From Amycolatopsis camponoti (GTDB lineage: Bacteria > Actinomycetota > Actinomycetes > Mycobacteriales > Pseudonocardiaceae): DNA of 64,000 nucleotides. The notes beneath the pieces were generated by a model that ran no database searches, had not been told where the DNA came from, and saw nothing but the letters and a program-made list of their open reading frames with translations. This document shows positions 30,028-38,111 of the stretch, piece after piece. How positions within the stretch are numbered: the stretch's first letter is position 1; each line of letters starts with the position of its first letter. The stretch lies in contig NZ_CABVGP010000001.1 of assembly GCF_902497555.1 (NCBI RefSeq), forward strand, positions 1,964,501-2,028,500, read 5' to 3'. Made by a program: the position numbers and the translations under genes.

Positions 30028-30090
30028 CCCGATCACGCGTGTCGTCCGTTTCCGCACGACACGGGCGTGCGCCGAGGGGCATCGCGTGGA
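30028..30090. repeat. Left-flank remnants of the CACGCG repeat
   Basis: A copy of the dispersed repeat core (gatcacgcgtgtcg) lies at about 30030-30045. The IS3-family element begins right after gaggggcatcgcgtg, which resembles the unit gaggggcatcacgcgtg seen on the other side at about 31366-31382. The insertion therefore appears to have landed in, or next to, a pre-existing repeat cluster. Confidence 0.6.
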
Positions 30091-30117
30091 GTTGCCCCGG
30101 TGAGGCGGACACGGGGT

Positions 30118-31002
30118 TTAGGCAGCTGAGGCTTGAGCGTAGTAGGTGGTTCTGGCTTCGGCCGGGGTGTTCTGGCCGATGGTGGAGTGCAACCTTGCGT
30201 GGTTGTAGTAGCGCAGATAGCGGAACACGTCCTGGCGGGCCTGGGCCCGGGTGCGCCAGATCGTGGTGCCGATTTCGGTCTTCAACGTGGCGAAGAAGGC
30301 TTCGGCGACGGCGTTGTCGTAGCAGGACCCGACCCGCCCGACCGATGGCCGGATCTGGTGTTCGGCGAGGGCGGTGCGGAACTGGCCGGAGGTGTATTGG
30401 ACGCCGCGGTCGGTGTGAAACACCGCATCGGGCTGGATGAGGCCGCGGGCCGCAGCGAGGTCGATCGCGTCGCAGACCAGGTCGGTGCGCATATGGCTGG
30501 CCATGGCGTGGCCGACGATTTCGCGGGTGTGCAGGTCGATGACGGTGGCCAGGTAGAGCCAGCCTTGGAAGGTGGGCAGGCAGGTGATGTCCCCGACCAG
30601 CCTTGACCCTGGGGCGGTGGCGGTGAAGTCGCGGCGGATCAGATCACCCACCGGGGTGACCGGGCCGGCCGCGGGCCGGGTGGTGACGCGGCGTTTGCGG
30701 CGGGTGATCCCGGCCAGACCGTGCTCGCGCATCAGCCGCTCCACCCGTTTGTGGTTGATCGTGTGGCCGCGGCGGTGCAGTTCCGCAGTCACCCGCGGAA
30801 CGCCGTAGGCGCCACGGTGCTCGGCGTGGATGCTGGTGATCAACCTGACCAGTTCGACTTCAGCCTCCGCCCGCCGGGCCCGATCTGACTCGGCCGCGAC
30901 CCACTCGTGGAAGCCTTGCCGGCGCAGCCCGAGGACCTGGCACAACCGCTGGACACCGAAGGTGGTGCGGTGTTCGGAGATGAACCGGTAGCGGTAGATC
31001 AT
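30118..31002 (-). CDS. IS3-family transposase OrfB (DDE catalytic subunit)
   Basis: A 294-residue rve-type integrase-core transposase. The DDE triad is visible as GDITCLPT, FHTDRGVQYTS and a Glu in NAVAEAFFATLKTE. The N-terminal HTH_21 region (RGAYGVPRVTAELHRRGH) is present, and it ends with a typical YYNHARLHSTIGQNTPAE. Its ATG overlaps the OrfA stop (ATGA), so it could be made by re-initiation or by frameshift fusion. Full length, with no stop codons. Confidence 0.93.
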   Translation of the reverse strand: MIYRYRFISEHRTTFGVQRLCQVLGLRRQGFHEWVAAESDRARRAEAEVELVRLITSIHAEHRGAYGVPRVTAELHRRGHTINHKRVERLMREHGLAGITRRKRRVTTRPAAGPVTPVGDLIRRDFTATAPGSRLVGDITCLPTFQGWLYLATVIDLHTREIVGHAMASHMRTDLVCDAIDLAAARGLIQPDAVFHTDRGVQYTSGQFRTALAEHQIRPSVGRVGSCYDNAVAEAFFATLKTEIGTTIWRTRAQARQDVFRYLRYYNHARLHSTIGQNTPAEARTTYYAQASAA

Positions 31003-31289
31003 CGATCCATCTCGCGCGCAAAATAGGCGGCCGCTTTCCGCAGGATCTCCTTCTCTTTCTGCAGCTCAGCGACCTGCTTCCGCAACCGCTGGACTTCATC
31101 GGTCACCGCCGGATCCTCCACCATCGGCCCGGCCGCAGTTTCCTGCTTGGCCACGTTCACCCACGACCGCAGGGTCTCGTGGTTGACCCCCAGTTCGCGG
31201 GCGATCTGCCGCAACGGACGATCACTCGAGTTCACCAACTCGATGGCGTCACGACGGAACTGCTCCGGGTACTTCGACCTGCGAGACAC
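30999..31289 (-). CDS. IS3-family transposase OrfA (HTH subunit)
   Basis: A 96-residue OrfA with a helix-turn-helix (IARELGVNHETLRSWV) followed by a leucine-zipper-like coiled coil (VQRLRKQVAELQKEKEILRK). GTG 31289 is preferred over 31313 because GGAGG lies upstream and the protein then starts at SRRSKYPEQF, normal for the family. The end overlaps OrfB by 4 bases. Confidence 0.9.
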   Translation of the reverse strand: MSRRSKYPEQFRRDAIELVNSSDRPLRQIARELGVNHETLRSWVNVAKQETAAGPMVEDPAVTDEVQRLRKQVAELQKEKEILRKAAAYFAREMDR

Positions 31290-31353
31290 CAGGACATCCT
31301 CCCTCCAGACCACTGTCTGGAATCAAGGTGTCCGGCCCCAAGGGGCAACCCCA

Positions 31354-31398
31354 CACGCGTGATTGGAGGGGCATCACGCGTGATCGGAGGGTCGACAC
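31354..31398. repeat. Right-flank CACGCGTGAT repeats
   Basis: Two units, cacgcgtgattggaggggca and tcacgcgtgatcggaggg, stand in tandem between the IS right end and the LysR gene. On the opposite strand the first reads as the unit gatgcccctccaatcacgcg, which is the first unit of the array at 42646. This ties the two loci to one repeat family. Confidence 0.75.
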
Positions 31399-31400
31399 GG

Positions 31401-32291
31401 TCAGCGGAGGGCGTCGCCGAGCGTGTCGCGTAGCCAGCGCTGGGCCGGGTCCGCGTCCAGGCGGGCGTGCCAGTACAGCCGGACGTCGGTCTCCGGCAGC
31501 TCCACCGGCATCGGGAACCAGCGCAGGCCCAGCGCCGGGCCGTGCTGCTCGGCGAGCCGGCCGGGGACCATGCCGACGTAGCCGCTCGACGCCACCAGCA
31601 GCGTCGCCACCGCCGACGTCGGGACCACCGCCGCCACATGCCGCCGCAGGCCGAGCGCGGCCAGCGCCTCGTCCAGCGGACCCCGGGCCAGACCGCGCCG
31701 GGACGCCGCCACGTGCGGGTGGCGGCACAGCTGCGCCGGGGTCGGACGGCGGCCGCGGCCCAGCGGGCTGTCGGCCCGGACGATGCCGACCAGCTGTTCG
31801 CGGTACAGCACCGTGGTCCGGATGTCCGGGGCCGGAGCGTCGCCGACGCCGATGTCGAGGTCGATCGAGCCGTCGCGCAGCGCCTCCGGGCTTTCGCTGC
31901 CCTCCGCGACGAAGCGCAGCGTGACGCCCGGCGCGGCCGCCGCCGTCGCTTCGACCGCCGCCGACGCCAGCGTCGCCGCCACGCCGTCGTTGATGCGGAT
32001 CGTGAACGTCCGCTCGAGACCGGCCACCGAGAAGTCCACGTTGACCAGGGACGCCGCCTCCTCCAGCAGCGACCGCACCCTCGGCGCCGTGCGGAGCGCG
32101 AACGGCGTCGGTGCCATCGCGCGGCCGGCGCGCACGAGGATCGGGTCGCCCATCGCGCGCCGCAGCCGGGCCAGCGCCCGGCTCGTCGCCGGGATGGACA
32201 GGTGGAGGCGCTCGGCCGCCGCCGTCACGCTCCCGTCCCGCAGCAGCGCGTCGAACACGCGCAGGAGGTTGAGGTCGAGCTGGTCGGACAT
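31401..32291 (-). CDS. LysR-family transcriptional regulator
   Basis: A 296-residue LysR protein: N-terminal winged HTH (LNLLRVFDALLRDGSVTAAAERLHLS), linker, then the two-lobed effector domain (about residues 92-290). The divergent MFS gene 75 bases away, with a palindromic LysR-type site between them, makes it the likely regulator of that pump. Confidence 0.9.
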   Translation of the reverse strand: MSDQLDLNLLRVFDALLRDGSVTAAAERLHLSIPATSRALARLRRAMGDPILVRAGRAMAPTPFALRTAPRVRSLLEEAASLVNVDFSVAGLERTFTIRINDGVAATLASAAVEATAAAAPGVTLRFVAEGSESPEALRDGSIDLDIGVGDAPAPDIRTTVLYREQLVGIVRADSPLGRGRRPTPAQLCRHPHVAASRRGLARGPLDEALAALGLRRHVAAVVPTSAVATLLVASSGYVGMVPGRLAEQHGPALGLRWFPMPVELPETDVRLYWHARLDADPAQRWLRDTLGDALR

Positions 32292-32310
32292 AGTTGCAGC
32301 GTACGCAACT
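32292..32310. promoter_or_regulatory. LysR-type palindromic operator
   Basis: The inverted repeat agttgc-N7-gcaact starts at the first base upstream of the LysR ATG in the divergent LysR/MFS spacer. A further half-site (agttgc) lies at about 32322-32328. Dyads with a T-N11-A core are the usual LysR recognition layout. Confidence 0.65.
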
Positions 32311-32366
32311 CAGTGTTGTCGAAGTTGCGTGGCGCGACACGGCAGGCGGTTCCTACCGTCGGGCTC

Positions 32367-33749
32367 ATGCACCTCGAGAAACGAACCGGCCTGCTCACGA
32401 TCGTGTGCGCCTGCGTCGTGCTCGTCATCGGCATGGTCGCGGCGGTCAACCTCGCCGTCCCGATGCTCGCCGCGAGCGCGCTGCACCCGTCGGCGTCCGC
32501 GCTCGTCTGGATCGTCGACACCTACGTCGTCGTGTTCGCCTGCCTGGTGATCCCGGCCGGGGCGGCGGGCGACCGGTTCGGCCGCAAGGGCGTCCTGCTG
32601 GCCGGGCTCGGGCTGTTCGCCGCCGGCGCGCTGCTGTCGGCGGTGGCGCCGGACGTCGTCCCGCTGCTCGCCGGCCGGGCGCTCACCGGGGTCGGGGCCG
32701 CCGCGGTGCTGCCGAACTCGCTCGCCGTGCTGCTGCACGCCGTGCCGCCGGAGAAGAGGGCCGCGACCATCGCGACCTGGGCGTCGATGACCGGCATCGG
32801 CGGCGTCCTCGGCAACGTCGGCGGCGGGCTGGTCCTGACGGCGGGCTCGTGGCGATGGCTGTTCGCCGCCGCCGTGCCGCTCGCCCTCGTGACCGCCGCC
32901 CTGGTGGCGCGCACGGCTCCGGTGTCCTCGCGCCACGACCGCGCGCTGGACCCGCTCGGCACGGTGCTGCTGGTCGGGGCCTCGGTCGCGCTGCTCGTCG
33001 GCATCGTCCAGGGCCCGGAGGCGGGCTGGGGGAGCGCGGTCGTGGTGACCGGGTTCGCCGGCGCGGTCGTGCTGTTCGCGGCGTGGACGTTCGTCGAACT
33101 GCGGGCCGCGCACCCGCTGCTGGACCCGCGGCTGTTCCGGATCGCGGGCCTGCGCAGCGCCTGCCTCGGGATGACGACGATCTTCTTCGGCATGTTCGCG
33201 CTGTTCTACGTCAACGCGTCGTTCCTGCAGTACGCCAAGGGGTTCGGCGTCCTGGGCACCGGGCTGGGGATCATCCCGCTGACCGTCCCGATCATCGCCG
33301 GCGGCCGCCACGCCGGCCCGCTGGCCCGGCGGATCGGCCTCGACACGACCGTGGCACTGGCCTTCGCGTTCGTCGGTGGCGGCCTGCTCGGACTGTCCAC
33401 AAGCGACACGACGACGCCGTACGCGGGCTACGCGGCCTGGCTGGTGGTGACCGGGATCGGGGTGACGCTGGCGCTGCCGACGCTGTCGGGTGTCATCGCC
33501 GGCTCGCTGCCGCCGGACCGGGCGGGTGTCGGCACCGGGCTGCAGGCCACCACCCGCGAATTCGGCAGCGCGCTCGGCGTCGCCGTCATCGGCACGGTCA
33601 TGACCGCGGCGAGCCACGGGCCCGACTTCGTCACGGCGTTCGTCGCGGGCGCGGACGCCGGGCTGCGGGTGGTCGGGATCGTGGTGCTGGTGCTCGGCGT
33701 GCTCGTGGTGGCCGAATCGAAGGTCTCACAAGGGGTCAGGACGAGGTGA
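32367..33749 (+). CDS. MFS drug-efflux transporter (EmrB/QacA, DHA2 type)
   Basis: A 460-residue major facilitator with about 14 hydrophobic segments. It carries the DHA2 features: motif A as GDRFGRKGVLLAG after helix 2, motif C-like GVGAAAVLPNSLAVL, and a second-half GLQATTREFGSALGVAV. It probably exports small hydrophobic drugs by proton antiport. ATG 32367 was chosen because upstream sequence in the frame overlaps the LysR gene. It is divergent from LysR and followed at once by a strong terminator. Confidence 0.87.
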   Translation: MHLEKRTGLLTIVCACVVLVIGMVAAVNLAVPMLAASALHPSASALVWIVDTYVVVFACLVIPAGAAGDRFGRKGVLLAGLGLFAAGALLSAVAPDVVPLLAGRALTGVGAAAVLPNSLAVLLHAVPPEKRAATIATWASMTGIGGVLGNVGGGLVLTAGSWRWLFAAAVPLALVTAALVARTAPVSSRHDRALDPLGTVLLVGASVALLVGIVQGPEAGWGSAVVVTGFAGAVVLFAAWTFVELRAAHPLLDPRLFRIAGLRSACLGMTTIFFGMFALFYVNASFLQYAKGFGVLGTGLGIIPLTVPIIAGGRHAGPLARRIGLDTTVALAFAFVGGGLLGLSTSDTTTPYAGYAAWLVVTGIGVTLALPTLSGVIAGSLPPDRAGVGTGLQATTREFGSALGVAVIGTVMTAASHGPDFVTAFVAGADAGLRVVGIVVLVLGVLVVAESKVSQGVRTR

Positions 33750-33750
33750 A

Positions 33751-33787
33751 GGCCGCCTCGAGGGTTCCCGTTTCCCTCGAGACGGCC
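33751..33787 (+). terminator. Terminator after the MFS gene
   Basis: A 14-base stem, ggccgcctcgaggg (33751-33764) with ccctcgagacggcc (33774-33787), with one G-T wobble and a 9-base loop, starts two bases after the stop codon. Confidence 0.8.
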
Positions 33788-34231
33788 ATCGCCGGTGCAA
33801 CCCCGACCCGACTTTCGACCGTGCCGGCCCTTTCGGCGGCATACCCTTCCGCCGGAAAGGCCGGCACGGACGTGCACGCCGCGACAGTGGGGACCACCGC
33901 AGCGCTCGACCCCGGGCCCCCGCCCGGTGCGCCGGAAGAAGGCCACCCCGGGGGCGTCGGGTTCCCTCGGGATGGCCCTCTCCTGGCCCGCCGGACGCTC
34001 GGTGCGCGACACGCGAGGCGGGCAGGGGGACGCTTGTTGTTCTGGGGTTCCGGGTGGCGGAGCCCCTGTTTCACAGTTGTCGTTCGGGGGTTCCGGGTGG
34101 CGGAGCCCCCGGCCCGAGGCGGAGCCTCGGTTGTCACAGTTGGGGGCCGGTCACCACACCGCCCAGCCGCGGAGGGGATGTGGTGACCGGCAAGGGACGA
34201 TGGCCGCCGCGCGCAGCCACGTCCCGGCTTT
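33788..34231. repeat. Gene-free spacer with several hairpins and a duplicated element
   Basis: No supported gene lies here. A hairpin with arms near 33829-33839 and 33848-33860 is followed by two copies of a 23-base self-complementary element containing ttccgggtggcggagcccc (34044-34066 and 34087-34109). A small palindrome ccgaggcggagcctcgg (about 34114-34130) and a perfect 12-bp inverted repeat, ccggtcaccaca (34147-34158) with 34179-34190, come next. The last one is well placed to terminate the convergent ferredoxin-reductase transcript. Confidence 0.7.
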
Positions 34232-35671
34232 CTACCTCCCCATCGGGATGGCCATGGTCGGCGGCGCCGCGGCCCCGGGCTGTGCGGCGAACGCCGTGGT
34301 GGGCGGGGCCGCCAGCGCGGGGAACGCCGTCGTGGGGATGTCGTTGGCGAACTCGCTCTCGAACTCGCGCTCGAAGGCCTGCTCGTCGAAGCCGCTCTCG
34401 AACTCCGGCGGCACCTCGGCCGCCAGGGCGGCGAGCGACGGTTCGACCGCCGGGACCTCGGGCACGACGGCGGCGGGAGCGGGCTCCGGCTCCGGAACGT
34501 AGTCGGGTGCGGGCAGCCGGCGGTCGAGCTCGGCCATCCAGTCGAGCATCGCCCGGGGCTTGTCCCACGCGGAGATGCCGACGAGCTGTCCGTCGCGGAT
34601 GAAGCCGGTGATGCCGTCCGCCAGCGTCACGGTGTCCTCGGCCAGACTGGGCATCCCGCACATCTGCAGCCGCGTGTCGTACAGCGTCGACCAGGCCCGG
34701 GGGAGCGGGGTGAACGGCTTGGCGCTGGACTGGCCCATCAGCAGGTTGTCCGCCGCGTGCCGGGCCGACTCGACGGCGTTGATCCAGTGCTCGACCCGCC
34801 GCGGGGTCTCGTCGAACCGCAGGTTCGGCCAGCGCGCGATGTCGCCGGCGATGACGACGTCGGAGGCGCCTTCGGCGAACAGCTTCGAGTCGCAGAGCAC
34901 GCCGTCGCTGATGTCGAGGCCGGAGCCGCGCATCCAGTCGACCGACGGGACGCTGCCGATGGCGAGCACGACGACGCTGGCGACCAGCAGCTGGTTGTTC
35001 GTCAGGTGCAGGCCGACGGTGTCCTTCGTGCTGATCCAGTGCCGCACTTCGCTCTTCATCGCGAGCTTCGCGCGGTGCTCGTGGTGCGCCTCGACGACGC
35101 CGCTGGAGACGCGGTCGCCGAAGCGGTGCAGCGGTGCCTTCGCGTGGCCGATCAGGGTGACGTCCCGGCCGATGTGCCGCATGCTCGCGGCGAACTCGTT
35201 GCCGATCAGGCCGGCCCCGATCACGACGGCCGGCTTCTTGCTGGCGTTGAGGCAGCGCCGCACGGCCATCGAGTCCTCGACCGTGCGCAGGATCCGCACG
35301 CGCGGGTCGTGCCGTGGCGACCCGGGCAGGTGCCGCGGGTAGACGCCGGTCGCGGCGATCAGGCCGTCGTACCAGAGGGACTCGCCGCCGGGCAGGTGCA
35401 CGACCCGCTCGGTGGTGTCCAGGTGCGTGACCCGCGCGCCGAGGCGCCAGTGCACGTCGAGGTCCGGCAGGTAGTGCGAAAGGCCCACGTCGCTGGGCCG
35501 TTCGGTCCCCATGACGAGCGCCTTGGAGACCATCGGCCGGTGGTAGGGACGCCGCGCCTCGTCGCCGATGAGGACGATCTCGCCGTCGAAGTTCTGTTCC
35601 CGCAGCCGTTCCGCGGCGCGCAGCCCGGCGACACCCGCACCGACGATGACGATCCGGTCGCCGTCAGCCAT
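34232..35671 (-). CDS. FAD/NAD(P) ferredoxin reductase with long acidic tail
   Basis: A 479-residue pyridine nucleotide-disulfide-type oxidoreductase: FAD motif IVIVGAGVAGLRAAERL at the N-terminus, NAD motif VVIGAGLIGNEFAAS near residue 150, and an FAD-closing VVIAGDIARWPN. The last 85 or so residues (from about 395) form a non-enzymatic tail rich in Pro, Ala and Glu with a strongly acidic patch (FESGFDEQAFEREFESEF), absent from ordinary ferredoxin reductases. It overlaps the preceding ferredoxin gene by 8 bases, so the pair is a redox couple. It is last in a five-gene minus-strand set with a membrane cytochrome. Confidence 0.87.
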   Translation of the reverse strand: MADGDRIVIVGAGVAGLRAAERLREQNFDGEIVLIGDEARRPYHRPMVSKALVMGTERPSDVGLSHYLPDLDVHWRLGARVTHLDTTERVVHLPGGESLWYDGLIAATGVYPRHLPGSPRHDPRVRILRTVEDSMAVRRCLNASKKPAVVIGAGLIGNEFAASMRHIGRDVTLIGHAKAPLHRFGDRVSSGVVEAHHEHRAKLAMKSEVRHWISTKDTVGLHLTNNQLLVASVVVLAIGSVPSVDWMRGSGLDISDGVLCDSKLFAEGASDVVIAGDIARWPNLRFDETPRRVEHWINAVESARHAADNLLMGQSSAKPFTPLPRAWSTLYDTRLQMCGMPSLAEDTVTLADGITGFIRDGQLVGISAWDKPRAMLDWMAELDRRLPAPDYVPEPEPAPAAVVPEVPAVEPSLAALAAEVPPEFESGFDEQAFEREFESEFANDIPTTAFPALAAPPTTAFAAQPGAAAPPTMAIPMGR

Positions 35672-35894
35672 CGAGCTCTCCTCTCATGACGACCGCCTGC
35701 ATCGGGCAGCAGCGGGCCGCCATCTTCGCCTGTTCGATCGTGGTTTCGTCCAGCAGCCGCGTGTGGAAGCGCAGGCGGCCGTCCTGGCCTAGGTCGAACA
35801 CGTCCGGCGCTTCCATGGCGCAGATGCCGTAGAGCTCGCACCGGTCGTTGTCGACGCTGATCCGGGGCCCGCCACCGGGCAAACGGAAGGGCAT
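35664..35894 (-). CDS. Small single-cluster ferredoxin ([3Fe-4S]-type)
   Basis: A 76-residue ferredoxin: SVDNDRCELYGICAMEAPDV followed by a distant CCPMQAV. The central cysteine of the usual CxxCxxC is replaced (C-ELYGI-C), typical of [3Fe-4S] ferredoxins that serve P450s and similar acceptors. It is translationally coupled with the downstream reductase and follows the membrane cytochrome b gene by one base. Confidence 0.88.
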   Translation of the reverse strand: MPFRLPGGGPRISVDNDRCELYGICAMEAPDVFDLGQDGRLRFHTRLLDETTIEQAKMAARCCPMQAVVMRGELDG

Positions 35895-35895
35895 G

Positions 35896-36513
35896 TCAGG
35901 CCACCTGCTCTTCCACGAGTCCGATGCGTTCGAGGGTCCGGGCCGGCATGAACCGCAGCAGCGACGTCGTGACCGCCGGGACGAGCAGCGTGATGCCGCC
36001 CAGCCAGACGACCGCGAGGTGGCCGTTGGCGATCGAGCCGAACCACGCGTGCAGCGCGGTCAGCGCCACAGCCGGGTAGGCGCAGCGGTGCAGCCACAGC
36101 CAGCGGCGGTAGGAGGTGAACCGCTGCAGGCCGGCGGTGAGCGCGATGGCCAGCATGACCTCGAAGCCGACGATGCCGATGCTGTGCCGGGTCTCCTGGC
36201 CCGACAGGAAGGGGAGGAACAGGTACTGCAGGCTGTACGGCTGGACCGTGAGGTAGAAGAAGCCCAGCGCGTGGATGCCGCCGAAGATCAGCGTGCCGGT
36301 GGCGAGCACCATGTGGGAGCTGCGGAGTGCCTTGCGGCCGGTGACCGAGCGCACCCAGCCGGTGGCGGTGAGCACGCCCCAGGTGAGCGTGAGCATCATC
36401 GCCGCGTAGGACGCGCGGGCGGCGAACGCCGCGAGACCGCGGGCCGCCGGGTCCGTCTTGGGCTGGAACTGCTGCGTGAGGAAGATCGTCGCGTCGTGCC
36501 AGGTCTCAACCAT
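35896..36513 (-). CDS. Ferric-reductase-like membrane cytochrome b
   Basis: A 205-residue membrane protein with about six helices and His residues placed as in ferric-reductase/YedZ-type haem proteins: SSHMVLATG, GGIHALGFF, TRHSIGIVG, WLHRCAYP and ALHAWFGS. It has no flavin or NAD domain, so it needs a partner; the adjacent ferredoxin/reductase genes are the obvious electron source (inference). ATG 36513 was chosen because it begins MVETWHDATIF and overlaps the DUF4142 gene by only 8 bases; the longer frame is low-complexity. Confidence 0.8.
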   Translation of the reverse strand: MVETWHDATIFLTQQFQPKTDPAARGLAAFAARASYAAMMLTLTWGVLTATGWVRSVTGRKALRSSHMVLATGTLIFGGIHALGFFYLTVQPYSLQYLFLPFLSGQETRHSIGIVGFEVMLAIALTAGLQRFTSYRRWLWLHRCAYPAVALTALHAWFGSIANGHLAVVWLGGITLLVPAVTTSLLRFMPARTLERIGLVEEQVA

Positions 36514-37306
36514 GACTGCCCCCGGTTCTGACGGTGGCCGGCCGGCGCGTCGCCTTGGCGCGGCCGCGGTTGCCCTTGATCTGGCGCAGCACGTAGAAGA
36601 GACCGCCACCGACCAGCAGGAACAACGCTCCCACCACGGCGATCTGCGAGGTGTCGAGGCCGAGCGGCTGCCCGGCGGGCGCGGACGTCGCGGAGACGAC
36701 CGGTGCGGGAAGCGCCGTGTAGTCGACCATGCCGGTGCTCTCGAGCATCGTCATGTGCCGCATGACGGCCTGGTTGCCGACGGTCGCGAACGCGCGCACG
36801 TCGTCGTTGCGGGTGCCGGCGCGCAGCTGCGCGAGGACGGCGAACACCGCGCCGTGCGCCGAGCGGAGCCGGTTGGCGAAGACGCTGTCGAACGCCGGCC
36901 CGGGGGCCGCGTTCATCTCTTCGAGGAGCCAGCCGCGCTGCTCGTCCGACGGCTGGTCGGGCACCGGCGAGTTGAGCTTCGCCGACAACGCGCGGGTGGC
37001 GACGTCGAGCCGGCCGTGGTCCATCATGATCGCGAAGCCGACCGCCTGGACCTTCGGGCTGCCCTTCTGCATCGCCATCATGCCCGAGGGCATCTCCCAC
37101 AGCCCGGCCTGGCGGACCTTGTTCAGCAGGATGGCGTCTTCGGGGGAGATACCGGTGCTCGTCTGGGCGATCGAGGCCGGGGACACCGACGCGAGCAGGG
37201 TCAGCACCGCGACCAGCACGAACAGGATCCGGACCACCGGGCGGGAACGCTCGGGCGAGGACGGCGGGGCGAACTCCGGACCGGCGAACTCAGAGGCCGA
37301 AAGCAT
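36506..37306 (-). CDS. DUF4142 exported, membrane-anchored protein
   Basis: A 266-residue protein with an N-terminal hydrophobic export segment (RILFVLVAVLTLLASVSPASIA, about 26-47; region described by position), a helical DUF4142 ferritin-like domain (about 50-200) containing MMDHGRLDV and MRHMTMLEST, and a C-terminal membrane helix (about 215-235) with a basic tail. DUF4142 proteins are predicted four-helix bundles of unknown function. It overlaps the downstream cytochrome b by 8 bases and the upstream lipoprotein gene by 17 bases. Confidence 0.8.
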   Translation of the reverse strand: MLSASEFAGPEFAPPSSPERSRPVVRILFVLVAVLTLLASVSPASIAQTSTGISPEDAILLNKVRQAGLWEMPSGMMAMQKGSPKVQAVGFAIMMDHGRLDVATRALSAKLNSPVPDQPSDEQRGWLLEEMNAAPGPAFDSVFANRLRSAHGAVFAVLAQLRAGTRNDDVRAFATVGNQAVMRHMTMLESTGMVDYTALPAPVVSATSAPAGQPLGLDTSQIAVVGALFLLVGGGLFYVLRQIKGNRGRAKATRRPATVRTGGSHG

Positions 37307-37880
37307 TGGTCCTCCACTCGTCCTGGGTCAGCGTGATCTTCTTGCCGTCCGGCGCGATCGGGTACCAGGCCTGGTCGGCACCCTGACCGGAGGTGTCGGC
37401 CGGCTCGCTGTCACCGACGAAGTGGTAGAGCGGCCAGCCGGCGAGAGTGGCCTGCTGGGTGCCGTCGTCGCGGGTGAGCTCGCCGATCAGCGACTGGTCG
37501 ACGTCGATCGGCGCGGGACCGCCGGTCTTGACGGGGATCCACTTGGTCGCGCAGGCGTCGTTGCAGTTCGACCGCGGCGGGTTGGTCGAGTCGCGGTCGT
37601 AGCGGTAGATCGTGTATCCGGTTCCGTCGACGAGCATCAGGCCGAGGTCGAAGGTCTTCGCACCCCTGAGCTGGCTCTTCATCGGGTCGTTCGGGTTGGC
37701 CGTGATGGGCTGCGGCATGGCGAGGGTCATCGGGGCCTGCATACCGGGCATCTGCATACCGGCGCCGCCGCCCGCCGCGTAGCCACCCGAGGTGGCCGCG
37801 CCGGCGGTACAGGCGGTGAGCAGGGCGAGTGCGGTGAGGCACACGGCGGCGGGGACCACCGTTCGGGGAATGCGTATCAC
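37290..37880 (-). CDS. PF03640/COG4315 secreted-repeat lipoprotein
   Basis: A 196-residue lipoprotein: signal peptide with lipobox LLTAC, then a Met/Gly/Pro-rich linker (GAGMQMPGMQAPM) and one PF03640 unit (LVDGTGYTIYRYDRDS, CNDACATKWIP, GWPLYHFVGD). This family of secreted repeats has no established function. GTG 37880 has GGAGGA upstream. The methionine-rich linker could bind copper or be redox sensitive (inference). It is the first gene of the minus-strand redox set and divergent from the ECF sigma gene, 231 bases away. Confidence 0.85.
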   Translation of the reverse strand: MIRIPRTVVPAAVCLTALALLTACTAGAATSGGYAAGGGAGMQMPGMQAPMTLAMPQPITANPNDPMKSQLRGAKTFDLGLMLVDGTGYTIYRYDRDSTNPPRSNCNDACATKWIPVKTGGPAPIDVDQSLIGELTRDDGTQQATLAGWPLYHFVGDSEPADTSGQGADQAWYPIAPDGKKITLTQDEWRTNAFGL

Positions 37881-38111
37881 TGCTCCTCCGTGGGCATGAC
37901 TACGCGCAGTAGCCTGGGGTGAGGCGAAAATGCGCGCGAAAGATCCACAATGGACAATCAGTCCGGAGTGGATGCGGAGCGTTGCGGGGGACAACGCGTT
38001 GTCGGGGGTCTTCGGTAGGGGATACGGACACGGTCGGGAAACGGTTCAAAAAAGTTTTGCCCCCCGCGTTGCGGCATTTGGTACTAGACGTACGCCGTCC
38101 GGCCCACCAGG
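37881..38111. promoter_or_regulatory. Divergent promoter region, redox set / ECF sigma
   Basis: A spacer of 231 bases with no gene, notably less GC-rich than its surroundings, separates the lipoprotein operon from the sigma gene. It includes an A/T-rich stretch at about 38040-38058 (gggaaacggttcaaaaaag begins at about 38036). That could be an ECF -35-like GGAAAC, but I could not pair it with a convincing -10 at 16-17 bases. Confidence 0.45.

Larger units (their letters stand above)
30091..31349 (-). mobile_element. IS3-family insertion sequence
   Basis: A 1.26-kb element with two overlapping minus-strand transposase frames. The terminal inverted repeats are imperfect: 30091-30112 pairs with 31328-31349 at 17 of 22 positions, sharing GTTGCCCC at the outer end and CGGACAC at the inner end. 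The exact ends are inferred from these repeats. No clear 3-4 base target duplication is visible, so the boundaries could be off by a few bases or the duplication may have decayed. Both ORFs look intact, so the element may be active. Confidence 0.85.

Noticed and set aside
34044..34130. Small genes in the hairpin-rich spacer
   Set aside because: The apparent coding is confined to repeated palindromic sequence, present in several frames on both strands, with no ribosome-binding site.
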